Source: Dolomedes plantarius
Lineage: Eukaryota; Arthropoda; Arachnida; Araneae; Dolomedidae
Length of the DNA: 64,000 nt
Assembly (NCBI GenBank): GCA_907164885.2
Contig: OU015499.1
Location: 165,404,097 to 165,468,096 of the forward strand
Direction: 5' to 3'
Shown one piece after another: positions 48,537 through 60,494 of the stretch. The notes beneath the pieces are model-generated. The model was not told the DNA's origin. It saw only the letters and a program-made list of their open reading frames with translations, and searched no databases. Both the position numbers and the translations under genes were made by a program. Positions within the stretch are counted from its first letter, which is position 1. Every line of letters begins with the position of its first letter.

Positions 48537-48870
48537 TTTCATTCTTATCTTTTATTATAACAAAGATAATGGCAATAGTATTAAATGCAATACTCCTAAA
48601 TAGTCATCATTTTAGATTCATTATACTATGCTTGTTTAAAGTTTTAAATGAATGTATTTCAAACAAGATGATTAAAAGTAATATTTAATTTAAAGTAATA
48701 TTTCAAAGTAATATTCATTCTTATCTTTTATTAAAACAAAGGTAAAGGTATTAAATGAAATACTCTTAAATAATTATCATGTTAGGTACATCATTCATTA
48801 TAATATGCTTGTTTACAGTTTTAAATGAATGTATATCAAACTGAATGATTGAAAGTAATACTTGGTATTT
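48537..48870 (+). repeat. Diverged tandem duplication, about 175 bp x 2
   Basis: 48537-48700 and 48713-48865 share TTCATTCTTATCTTTTATTA, ATACTC(C/T)TAAATA, ATATGCTTGTTTA and AGTTTTAAATGAATGTAT in the same order. Confidence 0.7.
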
Positions 48871-51800
48871 GAAATTTAAGTTCATTTTAAAGAAATATTA
48901 TATTATTTCACACATCAAAACTGTACACATTTATTAGTATATAAAATGTTTCATTTTCTCTGCCCTATGTATTCTAAAGATTTCTTTGTTAGAAACATTT
49001 CAAAATTTAAAAAATCTGTATTCACTGATATTTCTGACTGCCTTGATATGATATTTTAAAAATTTTTAGTGTAAAAATTGTGCTTGGGTCAGTTTAGAAC
49101 TAGATTTATATTATCTGCTCTTTTACCTGCATATTCTTTTTTCTGAATAGATAATTTTAACAATGGTAAATTATCATTTGCCAGTGTGCAAATTTGTACA
49201 ATTGTGCAAATTAATTGTTTTAATTAATTTTAACCTCTAAAAGCTTCTTTATCTAATCCTCTAGTTATATGAATTGTTAATAATATTCTTAAAGATATAA
49301 AAGCATTTAAGAAGCCAGTAGCTGTCATTTATAGCAATTGTAGAATTTTTATAGGGTTTCCGAAAAAATAGGTTTTAATTCTTCTATTTATTTGACCAGC
49401 CTAAAGATATCTATATCTGCATCTTTTATAGACTTCACCTGGTCATTATTCTGAGTCAATTTTTATATCTGTCAAGATAATTTCTAGTACCGATGCATGT
49501 TCCTTATATTCATTCTATTGAATCATATCAAATTAACTTGTCTAGCTTTATACAGTATATGTTGAAAACAATGCACCTCAAACATTTCTTTCCAGTTACT
49601 TGTTCGTTAATACTCGTAATTAAATATCCTTTTTCATTTTCGTAAATGTGTTCCTTAAAATTCTGGAGTGACTTCTAAATCAGTTACAAGCTCTGTGACT
49701 CCAACTTAAACTTGTTCGAAATCAGAGTGGCTATATTTTGTCATGCGGTCTAAAAGGTTTCTAAATGATTACAGGACTTCCCTTCAGAAATTTAAAATTT
49801 TTCTTCATGTGGGACTTTGTACTAGCATGGGGCCCAATTGCTTCAAATAAATCCAATGGTATTAAAGCAAGCCCTGCCTTTCATAATTAATTCTTTACAT
49901 ATTTTCTATCCTTTTATTCATAGTATTCCTGAGGTTGTGTTGTGATTATTCATATCATTTTAATTCTGTGGTGAACTGTGGGGAGTTTGGTTTCACAGAC
50001 TTTAAAATTTTATGAAGAGAACTCTGACTAGTAGCCAAAATTTGTTGGTTTGATATAGCCATGTAAATCTACTCAGGGCAGAAAAATTGTGGGTGTTTTT
50101 CATCTTTCACATTGCATGTTCTCTCATTGATTCATCATTTGGTAAGTCAAGATTCAGTAGGTATTTAGCTCTATTAAACCCTTCAACTATTTAAAGGAGT
50201 TTTTCAGAAACTTTCAAAATTTGTGGGCCTTTTTTCACAAGAGAATCTTTGTGGTAGATTTTCTATTTTCAGCTTCTAGTTTGAATAGCTCTTAACTTGC
50301 TACAAGAATAAGGAAAAAATTTATAACCTGAAAAAACTTTGAGCTAACCTCCATATTTCTTTGTAATCTGAATACAATGATTTCTGAATCACAAAGTCTC
50401 TTGTTAAAAAACATGTATGAAGTATGATATTTGTACCATTGTGGTGAGATTTTACTCCAAAATGCTAATTTTCTCCGTTTGATTCTTCTGTTTGTTCTGT
50501 AAAGAAGCTATACACTGCAGGCATGAAAGATACTCTATATGCACAGCAGTGAAAATGCAAGGCAGGGAAAGCACCCAATTATTTTAAGCTTTTAGTGGAT
50601 TTCTATTTTTAGACTTTTGAGATTATAATCTCCTCCTGCTTCTGACTAATATGTGAGATTTACTTCCTGCTTTAATTCTGTAGGAATAAATATAGATGAC
50701 AAAAGGCTTCCAAGATGTAAAAATACCAAGGGAAAAATAATATTAGTAATCGTTTGTCGGGAAATCAGATAATTCTGAGTTATGTGTAGTACCTCCTTGA
50801 AAATCTAACCTTTCTTGAGCATTGCTATTAAAAATGGTCAGAATGGGATTTTTGTGTTTGTGGCTTCATTAATTCAAATTTATGTTAGCATATTCAGGTT
50901 TTTGTGTGGCGATTTTCTTGCACCTCATATTACAGCTTTTATATCTGATCTATTTATTAGTGATGATTTTGTTGAGGAACCTCAAAGTGGCTCTGAATTT
51001 TATGAAAACATAAGTTTGTAGACAAAGGTAATGTTAATTGAATTAAATTACTTTAAATTCTCTGTCTGTTTTGTACTCTGTAATCCAATCACAAATGTTA
51101 TAGATTTTAACTGTCTACCTCAAAAAGTGGGTATTTATGAAAGTTCAAAATGCTCCAAATCAAAACCCTATACCCCAGATATATTGAGTTTTCTGATTTT
51201 TTGCATTCTGGTATAAGCTTTACATTCCATTGTTATTAACTGCCTTATACCAGTGTGTAAATATTGAATACTCTAATGATTGGTATATAAAAGAATTTTC
51301 TTGTACAAATTATTTTGAGATTGACAATAACTCATTTTTTAGGCAATATCTTAAAATAAAGACAATAAATGTTTTGCTAATATCCTCACTGGAGCAAAAA
51401 ATATAGAAATTTCACTTTTTCTTATTCCTGTCAAGTATATTCCTTCTAAAGATTTAAATTTATTATTATATAAATTGTGTAAAATTTCCACCATTTGGAA
51501 AGAGATGGGAATGGAAAAATTGTGTATGGGAAGTAATTTGTAAGAAGACCATAACATGTTTTTATATGAACTAAACAGTTTTAATTTCATGGAAGTAATT
51601 TTATATGACTGCAGATTTTGTCTTTTATTTATTTAGACTTTTAAAATATTTACAAGTTACATGTGAGAATTACTGTTCTGTATACTATGCATATATGTTT
51701 CTTAAATCATTGTTTTGGTAAATATGATATTAAACTTTTGCTGTTACTCTAAATGTATACATTCATGACTGCAGAATAAAATATTTCATACTCTATCATG

Positions 51801-52044
51801 AAAAATTATTTATATTGACAATTACTTTTCTATGTCATTGTTAATGAAATGGTAGGGGGGATTTTCTCTAACCAAGAAGTGTTATAATAGGTATAGCTTA
51901 ATCTTCATCTGATTTCCTGTAGCGCAGAAGTGTATTGTAGAGTTTTGATGAAAAGAATTCCAGTCATGTGAATATTTTAAAATCAATTGACTTGATACAC
52001 ACAATGAAAAATGTGATGAGATTATCATATCCTATAAGAACAAA

Positions 52045-52150
52045 ATGGTTTTCGAAATATTATAATACTTAAGATAATCTTAAGAATCTTCCGAAATACT
52101 TAAGATATCCGATAATCTTAAGAATCTTTCGAAATACTTAAGATAATCAT
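52045..52150. repeat. Short tandem repeat of about 44 bp
   Basis: GATAATCTTAAGAATCTT(C/T)CGAAATACTTAA is repeated more than twice with small changes. Confidence 0.75.
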
Positions 52151-53499
52151 AATGTAATTCAAATTATTCTTAACTTATCTAATTTCATTTTTATAATTCT
52201 AATTCTTATGATTGCTAGATTTATAGCAAAAGTATTTTAATATTATCAACAAGAAGTTTGGTAGAGTTTTTAAGATAATATAAGTCCCCAATTCACAATT
52301 GTAATCCCAGTGTACATTTTAATAGACAAGCATATTTATTTTTAGTGCATTTATTATGTAGTAGTCTCCTTTGTGCTTACGTAGCTCGCTGGGTAGATGT
52401 TTGCAAAGCAGAATTGAAGAAATGTTTGTAGTTCTAACCACACAATCTTAAAGAATGTCATACATCTCTAGAATTTCTGTTTAGTCATATATTTTGTTAA
52501 GGTCTCTTTGCCCTAATATCCACTGTGAAGAATATAATAGTTAATGGAGACATTTTATCCTTGGAAATGCATAAAGGATCATTAATAAGAAAGAATTTTA
52601 ATTTCGAAGCTTATGTAACATGAATATCCATTCCGCAAAATAGAGAAATATATTTTTTTAAATGACAAATGAGAAAGCCGTGCCAAAATCAGGATATATA
52701 AAGTTTGCAAAGTTTTTAAACTATACAAAAATGCAAAAACATAATTCTTTTAGAAAAATTGAACTTTAATTAAAAACCTTACATAAATTTAAACACTCCC
52801 CTCCACCTGTACTCCAAAATTTTTTTATAAAAATTTTACTAAAAAATGAAATATGAGAAATTTAGAATACTTCAAAATTTTTTAATATAGAAATACCAAA
52901 AAATATCTTTTTTTTTCAAAACTATCTTTAATTATGTTACAATTTAATGAGCCACAATCACCCAGTACTCCCTCTTGAAAACTTTTTTATTCTCAAAATT
53001 AAGATTTAAAATAAGAAAAGATCTTTTAAATGTACAAATACATCCTTAAAACAATTGTTATCAATTCATTTATAATTTATTACAGAGCGGAGAAGCCGAC
53101 ATTTCAGTACTAAAAAATCCCGTTTCTAAACAAACACGTCATGAAATGAGTGAGTACGGTTACCGGTAATTCGGAGGTTACCGCAGAGAAATTTTCACTG
53201 CCCCACTTCGCGCATGAGTATGAGTATCGTACTTCAACCAAAATTTTAATTACAAAGAATCCTTATAATAGTTGCCGTGTTCTGTAGTCGACTCTGTCCG
53301 TAACGCGTCCGGAGCGACCACCTCATATCCATCCATTTGGCATCCATTTTGTTTTATGAGTTAGGCTTAACAAGTTAAAAGTAAAGTTCAAAAAGATTAT
53401 TTGCCAACTAAATCCAAATAATTGTAATTAAAACAGCGTAATATCGACACAAATCAACTTTATTTCGATCAATTTTATTTCAAAATTATCTCTTCATTA

Positions 53500-53830
53500 G
53501 AGAATTATCTCTTTTCCGCCACCTTTCGCGTTATCATAGTGTTTCTCAGAACTTGAAAATGTAAACACAAGTGAGTCATTCATTCACCGTGATTCGTTAA
53601 TTTAAGAAAAATTGAATAAGAATTTTTTTCACAGTAAAACAGGTTTTCATTATTTTAACCATATATAATATATATATTTTAATATATACTATATATTTTT
53701 TAATACATAATATATAATATATATTACAATACAGTATTACAATTTAATATTACAATAATGTCGAATTTAGTTGCAAACTTGACGCATGCGCAGTGATATG
53801 TTCCAAACTGTACGTCACAAAAGCTAGCCG
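53500..53830 (+). repeat. Diverged copy of the 56.6-kb repeat family
   Basis: CCACCTTTCGCGTTATCATA, CTTGAAAATGTAAACA and GAGTCATTCATTCA match the modules at 56690-56790. ACAATAATGTCGAATTT with GTTGCAAACTTGACGCATG and AGTGATATGTTC match 58460-58530. Order and spacing differ, with a TA-rich segment between. Confidence 0.55.
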
Positions 53831-53944
53831 GTTCAAAAGGCAAAATCTTCAGTATACAGATTTTTTGCATTTACAACACATGGAATTCTATATATTCCAC
53901 ATCTAATACGTGTTTAGTAACGATTCAATAACTTTGTATGATTT

Positions 53945-55290
53945 TTAATCAGAATTTCTTTAGTTTATATATATTATTTTTGCTTAATATATATTTATAC
54001 ATATATTTATATATACATATATATATATACATATACATATACATATATATAATACATATATATATATATATATTTAACAATATATAATATATGTACATTA
54101 AATTGAAATACACATGCAAAAATTTTTTGCACGTGAATAATTTGTATGATATTTTAATCTGATTTTCTTTATATATTTTATTTTTGCTTAATATATTTAT
54201 ACATAGCCTATTATACATATATATAGCATAAGATATAATATATGTACATTAAATTGAAATACACATGCAAAATTTTTTGCACGTGAATAATTTGCATGAT
54301 ATTTTAATCTGATTTTCTTTATATATTTTATTTTTGCTTAATATATTTATACATAGCCTATTTATACATATATATAGCATAAGATATAATATATGTACAT
54401 TAAATTGAAATACACATGCAAAAATTTTTTGCATGTGAATAATTTGCATGATATTTTAATCTGATTTTCTTTATATATTTTATTTTTGCTTAATATATTT
54501 ATACATAGCCTATTTATACATATATATAGCATAATATATAATATATGTACATTAAATTGAAATACACGTGCAAAAATTTTTTGCACGTGAATAATTTGCA
54601 TGATATTTTAATCTGATTTTCTTTATATATTTTATTTTTGCTTAATATATTTATACATAGCCTATTTATACATATATATAGCATAAGATATAATATATGT
54701 ATATTAAATTGAAATACACGTGCAAAAATTTTTTGCACGTGAATAATTTGCATGATAGTTTAATCTGATTTTCTTTATATATTTTATTTTTGCTTAATAT
54801 ATTTATACATATATATAGCATAAGATATAATATATGTACATTAAATTGAAATACACATGCAAAAATTTTTTGCACGTGAATAATTTGCATGATATTTTAC
54901 TCTGATTTTCCTTATATATTTTATTTTTGCTTAATATATTTATACATAGCCTATTTATACATATATATAGCATAATATATAATATATGTACATTAAATTG
55001 AAATACACGTGCAAAAATTTTTTGCACGTGAATAATTTGCATGATATTTTAATCTGATTTTCTTTATATATTGTATTTTTGCTTAATATATTTATACTTA
55101 GCCTATTTATACATATATATAGCATAAGATATAATATATGTACATTAAATTGAAATACACATGCAAAAATTATTTGCACGTGAATAATTTGCATGATATT
55201 TTAATCTGATTTTATTTATATATTTTATTTTTGTTTAATATATTTATACATATATATAGCATAATACATGATTATATAAAATATTTATAT
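53945..55290. repeat. 152-bp tandem array with a perfect dyad in each unit
   Basis: Eight copies are anchored by GCAAAAATTTTTTGC-type cores at 54116, 54267, 54418, 54570, 54722, 54859, 55011 and 55163, spaced 151, 151, 152, 152, 137, 152 and 152. Each core is a palindrome; in some units it extends to CACGTGCAAAAA and its inverse. The rest is TA-rich and includes GATTTTCTTTATATATTTTA and TTGCTTAATATATTTATACA. Overlapping open frames reflect the repeat. Confidence 0.9.
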
Positions 55291-55500
55291 TACATTGAAA
55301 TAGATTGAATTAGCAGTATTGTTTCTAAATATCTGGCTGTATTAGTTAGACTGTACAAGTCGGATTTTAAAATCAGCTGCAAGCATGGTTTTTTTTTCCA
55401 AGAACGTTTTTTAATTATAAACTTCAATATTTTTTTAAAAAAACCTCACTGTAATAATTTTTAGTAAAGCATTTTATTGCGATGATGGTGTATCTTTTAA

Positions 55501-56337
55501 GGTGACTGCCTACGTTGAAAATTTCATTTTTTGACTATTTTGGTCAATTTTATTTTTTCCAGGAATCGTGCAATTCAATCTTTTCTCTTTTCAAAACCGT
55601 TTTGATTTTCATTCTACATCAATTAGAAGCAGAGTTATAGCTATTTTAAAAAAAGTCTGCTACAAAATTGAAGTGGCAAACAACTTGAACTGAGTTTTTC
55701 TCAGAATTATGTTTTTAGCACAAATCTTTACCGTTATCATGATATTTCACACAATAATACATATAATTTGATAAAATTTTCGGGAAATGTTTTAGATGCT
55801 ATTGTTAATGAAATGACGCTCAATAATTGATGCATAATAATAAATAGTTAAATAGTTTTTGTTTGGGCAGCAGCATACGCCGAAATTTTCAAAAGTGGGG
55901 GGGGGGGGGTTTACTATGAAAAAGTAGTTTTCAGCAATCAGTGCAGAGCTTGAACCTATTTAAGTAATATATGTAATCAGAAAAAATGGGGGGGGTTAAC
56001 CCCCATCAACCCCTCCCCTGCATACGCCACTGTGTTTGGGGCTGTTTTTATAAGGAGAGGAATGATGAATTGGGGGAAATTTTCATATTGCAACATTTTT
56101 GCATTTTAAAATTTCTCTTAGATTGTGGGTCATTTAAGATAACTGTCAGATGTGTCGCATTTTAGCTAATTTTCATTGAAAATTACTTCAAATTGACCAA
56201 TTTATAAAAAAGTATGGTATTTACTGGCAAGTTTTTGTTTATTTTTTAATTTTCAAGTGCTATTTTACGATAAAAAACAAAAAAATCTTTAAAAATGATT
56301 TTTTTAAAAAAATTGGCCCCAAATGTAGGCAGTCACC
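55501..56337. mobile_element. Non-autonomous TTAA-target DNA transposon
   Basis: GGTGACTGCCTACGTT at the left and its inverse ATGTAGGCAGTCACC at the right are each bordered by TTAA (55497-55500 and 56338-56341). TTAA targets are used by piggyBac and Kolobok elements. The 837-bp interior has no recognised coding. A G-run segment with GCATACGCC near both of its ends (about 55875-56032) may be a nested insertion. Confidence 0.75.
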
Positions 56338-56571
56338 TTAAAACAATATTTCAGGTGATTATAAGGGGACATTTTATTATTTTGTTTTGTGCCACTTTCT
56401 CGAATTATATTACTTTATTTTTCAGATCTAATAAAAAAAGTATTAAAAAATTTCACCTTCAAATTAGAAAACAATTTAAAATTAACAAATCAGACAGCAA
56501 ACATTCAAGTAAATTTCAATGTTCTAAATTGCAACACATCAGGTTGCAAAACAGTATATTATTTTCTAATA

Positions 56572-57397
56572 TTCACGTTTTTACATGTACTATCTACGGT
56601 ATGTACTGTATAGTAGTGTGCTTTTCAGAGCGAATACCTAACATAACAGCAAAATTTTCTTAAATTTTTAAAAGTCTGTAATTTTCCGATACCTTTCACG
56701 TTTTCATAGCGTTTCAATTAAATTAATAACAAGTATTCATTTTATATATTCGGGACATGAAAATGTAAACATGAAGTTAGTCATTCATTCATCTTTTTTT
56801 TTTTTATAAGATGAATGAATGACTAACTTCATGTTTACATTAATTCATGTTTACATTTTTACAGAATATTATTTTCTAATATTCTGTAAAAATTTCTTAT
56901 ATTTTAACAAGGTTATGAATCTTTTTTTTATTGGAACTGTTCAATTACTTACCATCAAGTTTTGACAGGTACTGTCTACGGTATGTACTGTATAGTAGTA
57001 TGCTTTTCAGAGCGAATACCTAACATAACGGCAAAATTTTCTTAAATTTTTAAAAGTCTGTAAATTTTCCAATACCTTTCACGTTTTCATAGCGTTTCAA
57101 TTAAATTAATAACAAGTATTCATTTTATATATTCGGGACTTGAAAATGTAAACATGAAGTTAGTCATTCATTCATCACGTTTTTACATGTACTATCTACG
57201 GTATGTACTGTATAGTAGTGTGCTTTTCAGAGCGAATACCTAACATAACGGCAAAATTTTCTTAAATTTTTAAAAGTCTGTAATTTTCCGATACCTTTCA
57301 CGTTTTCATAGCGTTTCAATTAAATTAATAACAAGTATTCATTTTATATATTCGGGACATGAAAATGTAAACATGAAGTTAGTCATTCATTCATCTT
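56572..57397 (+). repeat. Triplicated about 220-bp repeat with an internal hairpin
   Basis: Three copies start near 56584, 56967 and 57184 at TCTACGGTATGTACTGTATA. Each continues through CAGAGCGAATACCTAACATA, CACGTTTTCATAGCGTTTCA and AACATGAAGTTAGTCATTCA. The first copy ends in an inverted repeat: the segment before the T run at 56794 (from about 56757) is followed by its near-perfect inverse up to about 56845, including AAGATGAATGAATGACTAAC. A second small dyad, TTTTTACAGAATATT...AATATTCTGTAAAAA, lies at 56855-56892. Confidence 0.85.
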
Positions 57398-57438
57398 TTT
57401 TTATATATATATATATATATATTTATATTTTATCCATA

Positions 57439-58288
57439 CTAGCCGCTGCGTGACCAGCATGGTCACTTTTAGTTTTAAATTTCCTTTTGCAAAACAACGC
57501 AACTGAAAGTGACATATGTAAGGAATGTTACAATTACCTGTCATCATAAATATATGTTGTTAAGGGGTATTCTCTATTAAGCTGATTCTAAAACATCGTG
57601 ATCAAAAAATGTGAATTTCCATTACCTTAGAACAGAGTTAAAGATAAGACTGAGAAAGCCCACATCAATGATTTTAAAAATTACATCCCTCTTTGTATGT
57701 ACTATTTTTCAAAATTAAGATATCTATACTTTATCATTACAACAAATAAGAAATTGCAGGGGGAAAATTTTAAATATAGTGTTGATTACATCACTCTCTG
57801 TATGAATTACTGTTAACAATTCAGATATCTACACTTAATCATATTAAATAATAAATTGCTGGAAAAATTTCTTCATTTATAAAATGGAGCAAAAATTCAG
57901 CAATTTTTCAAAATTATGATATCTACACTTTACCATTACAAGAAATAAGAAATTGTTGGGGGGAAATTTTAAATACAGTGTTGATTACATCACTCTCTGT
58001 ATGTATTACTGTTCACAATTCAGATATCTACACTTAATCATATTAAATAATAAATTCTTGGGAAAATTTCCTCACTTATAAAATGGAGCAAAAATTCAGC
58101 AAGTATTTAAAATATAGTGTGGATTTCAACTATGATATTCATAAAACTTCTTGATATACAGATTTGAGTATTTCAAAAGTAGGAGATACTAAAGCGACAG
58201 AATCAAAAGAATGAATTCTAGATAAACCTACATACAACTGTCCATGGTTAAACACTGGATTTGATAGGTCTAAACATGTATTGTCAAA
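57439..58288 (-). mobile_element. Helitron 3' part with terminal hairpin
   Basis: On the minus strand the element ends GCAGCGGCTAG and is followed by T. A GTGACC/GGTCAC hairpin (57450-57466) lies eight bases before the end. CTAG plus an upstream hairpin is the classical Helitron 3' terminus. The helicase coding relic at 58139-58282 lies just upstream in the same orientation. The non-coding tail contains a tandem duplication of about 191 bp (57718-57908 and 57909-58100, each starting near GATATCTACACTTTA). The 5' part is absent, truncated at about 58288. Confidence 0.8.
58139..58282 (-). pseudogene. Helitron helicase C-terminal relic
   Basis: The minus strand reads TCLDLSNPVFNHGQLYVGLS, then RIHSFDSVALVSP and, after a few residues, YQEVL and a stop. 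HGQLYV-x-LSR is the conserved last motif of Pif1-type helicases encoded by Helitrons. About 48 codons survive in one open frame. A stop at about 58284 or a junction with unrelated GC-rich DNA cuts off the rest. Confidence 0.85.
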
Positions 58289-58429
58289 AGATCAGCGGTT
58301 GTAACTTATGCGGCCACTACACACACGCGGTTTTAAATTGCGGACAGCCGCTGTTTACATCCGGTAGTTGCAGCCGTTGCCATTCGAAGTGTAGAAATAT
58401 CGTAGATTTTTGTGCCGCATACCTACGCG

Positions 58430-58760
58430 TTTTATATATAGGGATTATTTTAACCAGATATTACAATAATATCAAATTTTGTATTTTCGGAAAGTTGCAA
58501 ACTCGGCGCATGGATAGTGATATGTTCAAAAGTGTCTGTACGGTAGCGTTCTTTTCAAAGGGAATACCTAATATAACCGCAAAATATTCTTACATTTTTT
58601 TGAAGTGTTTTATTGAATATTTCTAAATTACCAGCACACGTGGCTTTCATATGAATTTCTAATATTTCAATAAGGTTATGAACCCTTTTTTTATTATTGG
58701 AATGTTTACTTAATAACCGTCAAGTTTTGACGGGTACCATCTAGTGTAATATAGTTATTT
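58430..58760 (+). repeat. Diverged copy of the 56.6-kb repeat family
   Basis: GTTGCAAACTCGGCGCATGG with AGTGATATGTTC matches 53760-53810. TTCAAAGGGAATACCTAATA matches 56625-56645. AAGGTTATGAACCCTTTTTT and CCGTCAAGTTTTGACGGGTA match 56910-56970. Confidence 0.6.
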
Positions 58761-59242
58761 TCATACTGATCGGTATAATATGTAATTTTCTTTTCCTTTT
58801 AAGGCTGGAAATTCTGCTTATTTACTAAATTACCGAGCTGTATCGAATCAGTATGTGACTGGTTGAGTCTGAAGTCACGCCCCCCCTTTGGCATATTTTT
58901 TACAATCCGGAGAAAATTTTCAAATATAAATCGCGTGAGAGATAACTAAGGTAAAACTTGTTTAAGCAGTTCTGAATTAGTTTTTCTAAATATGAAATTT
59001 TAAATTGATTTTATAAGTGATTTTTAAGGAGCATCGCATGATAGCCGTATAGATTTATTTTGTTTAGAATTTTTATTATGTGTTTATATTCTCGTAATAC
59101 AATATTTAAAAGATGTCGGTCTGAAAAAGACCTTATCGGCCGTGTATTCCTGACGTATATCACACAGACTACGGGAGGTCCACAGATAACTGTTTTGAAA
59201 CGTTTGAAAATGTAAAGAATCATAAAAAAGTACTATTGTACA

Positions 59243-60304
59243 CAGGGTTGGGGTTCTTCCAGGACAGTGGAAGAAATTGAAAAACCGAACAGAAAACAAA
59301 ACAGATGCTCAAAATCAAAATTACAATATATTAACTATATAAAAGAATTAAACTCAAAGCATAATATATCAAATCTTATGTGCATAACTTAATTAAAGAT
59401 ATTAATGTTATTTAAAATGCAATCCTTTGTATGAGCTGGTACTGACAAGTTCATTGCCCTCTCCCTCCCCCCATTTCATTTGCACCTTACCTTACACACA
59501 CCTGCAATGTTTTATTATCTCCTATTGTTCAAGTCTGGCCCCATAAGGCTAGAAAGAATGTAGTGAGTCATAGGCACCCATTGATTGTGTCTCTGACTAT
59601 TGCACACCATATTGTGTGCTGGACATGTAAAGGAGAGTAAGAACAAGTCATTTTTTAATTTTTTCAAGTTTGTTTGTATTACCAATACAACAGGAAATGA
59701 GGTGGACATACCAAATAAATTTAAAGATATTTGCAAGTGCAGTGACATACCCTATGTGTATGTCGAAATGCTTTAAACTCTCCTTAAGTTCTGCAGGACT
59801 TGAAAGAATTTTTCTTCTTTTACATTCAAAGAATTTTTCTTCTTTTACATTCATCCATTCGAAGTTGAGAAACCGACTGCTAAAAAACTTTTGTTTTGTT
59901 ATACAATGTTGCACTGTAGTATGGAAAATGATGAAGTTGATGACATTTTTCAAATACAATAATTATTGGATATTAGTTAAACTAATAAAAAATTATGCTG
60001 GTTAAATTGAATTGGATAACTTTTAATGGAGTTTGTGTATTTTGCATAAAATTTCTCTTGTTCAGGTATGTGATCTGATCTTGGCTAAAAAACTGATGTA
60101 ATTATTAATTTTACATATATAATCAATTAAATTTGTATAGGTCTAATTGAATTTACTTAAGGTTATCTATAAGAAAAATGCATTTATTGTACCTTCGAAG
60201 TTGCAACTTATATAGTAAATTCTAAAAGAAAAGCAGTTTCTTCCATTTCTTCCAGCCGGTTTTTTCCATGGTTTTTCCACTTTGGAAGAATCTTGCCAAC
60301 CCTG
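59243..60304 (+). mobile_element. Second hAT-type element, internally deleted
   Basis: The ends start CAGGGTTGG on both sides (left 59243; right on the minus strand from 60304) and share a GGAAGAA/TGGAAAAAC-rich subterminal region. CAGGGTTGGCAA is a classic hAT end. ATTGTACA flanks it on both sides (59235-59242 and 60305-60312), a perfect 8-bp target duplication. The 1062-bp interior keeps only a C-terminal piece of transposase. Confidence 0.92.
59730..59890 (+). pseudogene. hAT transposase C-terminal relic with a 25-bp duplication
   Basis: The plus strand reads LSSAGLERIF and, further on, FSSFTFIHSKLRNRL, the conserved ER-x-F...IHSKLRNRL pair of one hAT clade. Between them lies an exact tandem duplication of 25 bases (59803-59827 and 59828-59852), which adds about eight residues. 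Its length is not a multiple of three, yet both conserved halves now read in the same frame, so the duplication offsets a nearby one-base change. The rest of the gene is lost. Confidence 0.75.
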
Positions 60305-60494
60305 ATTGTACAGTAGATGAACATACCGAACTTTGAAGAATTTATTCTATTGCCAATTCTAATGTATTTCATACACAACATTCTGTTTAAAATAATGAGA
60401 GAGCGTGTTGAAAAATAGCTGTTGCTACCAAACTACAATACAAACAAGTATGCCTATACAGATCCATAGGCTGCATATTTGCTATTTCCTGTAA

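Larger units (their letters stand above)
45206..53500. other. Long AT-rich stretch without recognised gene
   Basis: Open frames here (45059-45533, 46350-46547, 47485-47685, 50815-51021, 51031-51216, 51351-51590) are short, AT-biased and without recognisable domains or splice-site support. Smaller repeats inside are listed separately. A G-rich run lies at about 46685-46702 and T runs lie nearby. Confidence 0.5.

Noticed and set aside
50815..51216. Short ORFs as a small membrane protein gene
   Set aside because: They are AT-rich, with no promoter, splice or domain evidence. Hydrophobic text is expected by chance from T-rich codons.
53949..55194. Series of similar minus-strand ORFs of about 79 codons
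   Set aside because: They are the same 152-bp tandem unit read repeatedly, AT-biased and without gene signals.
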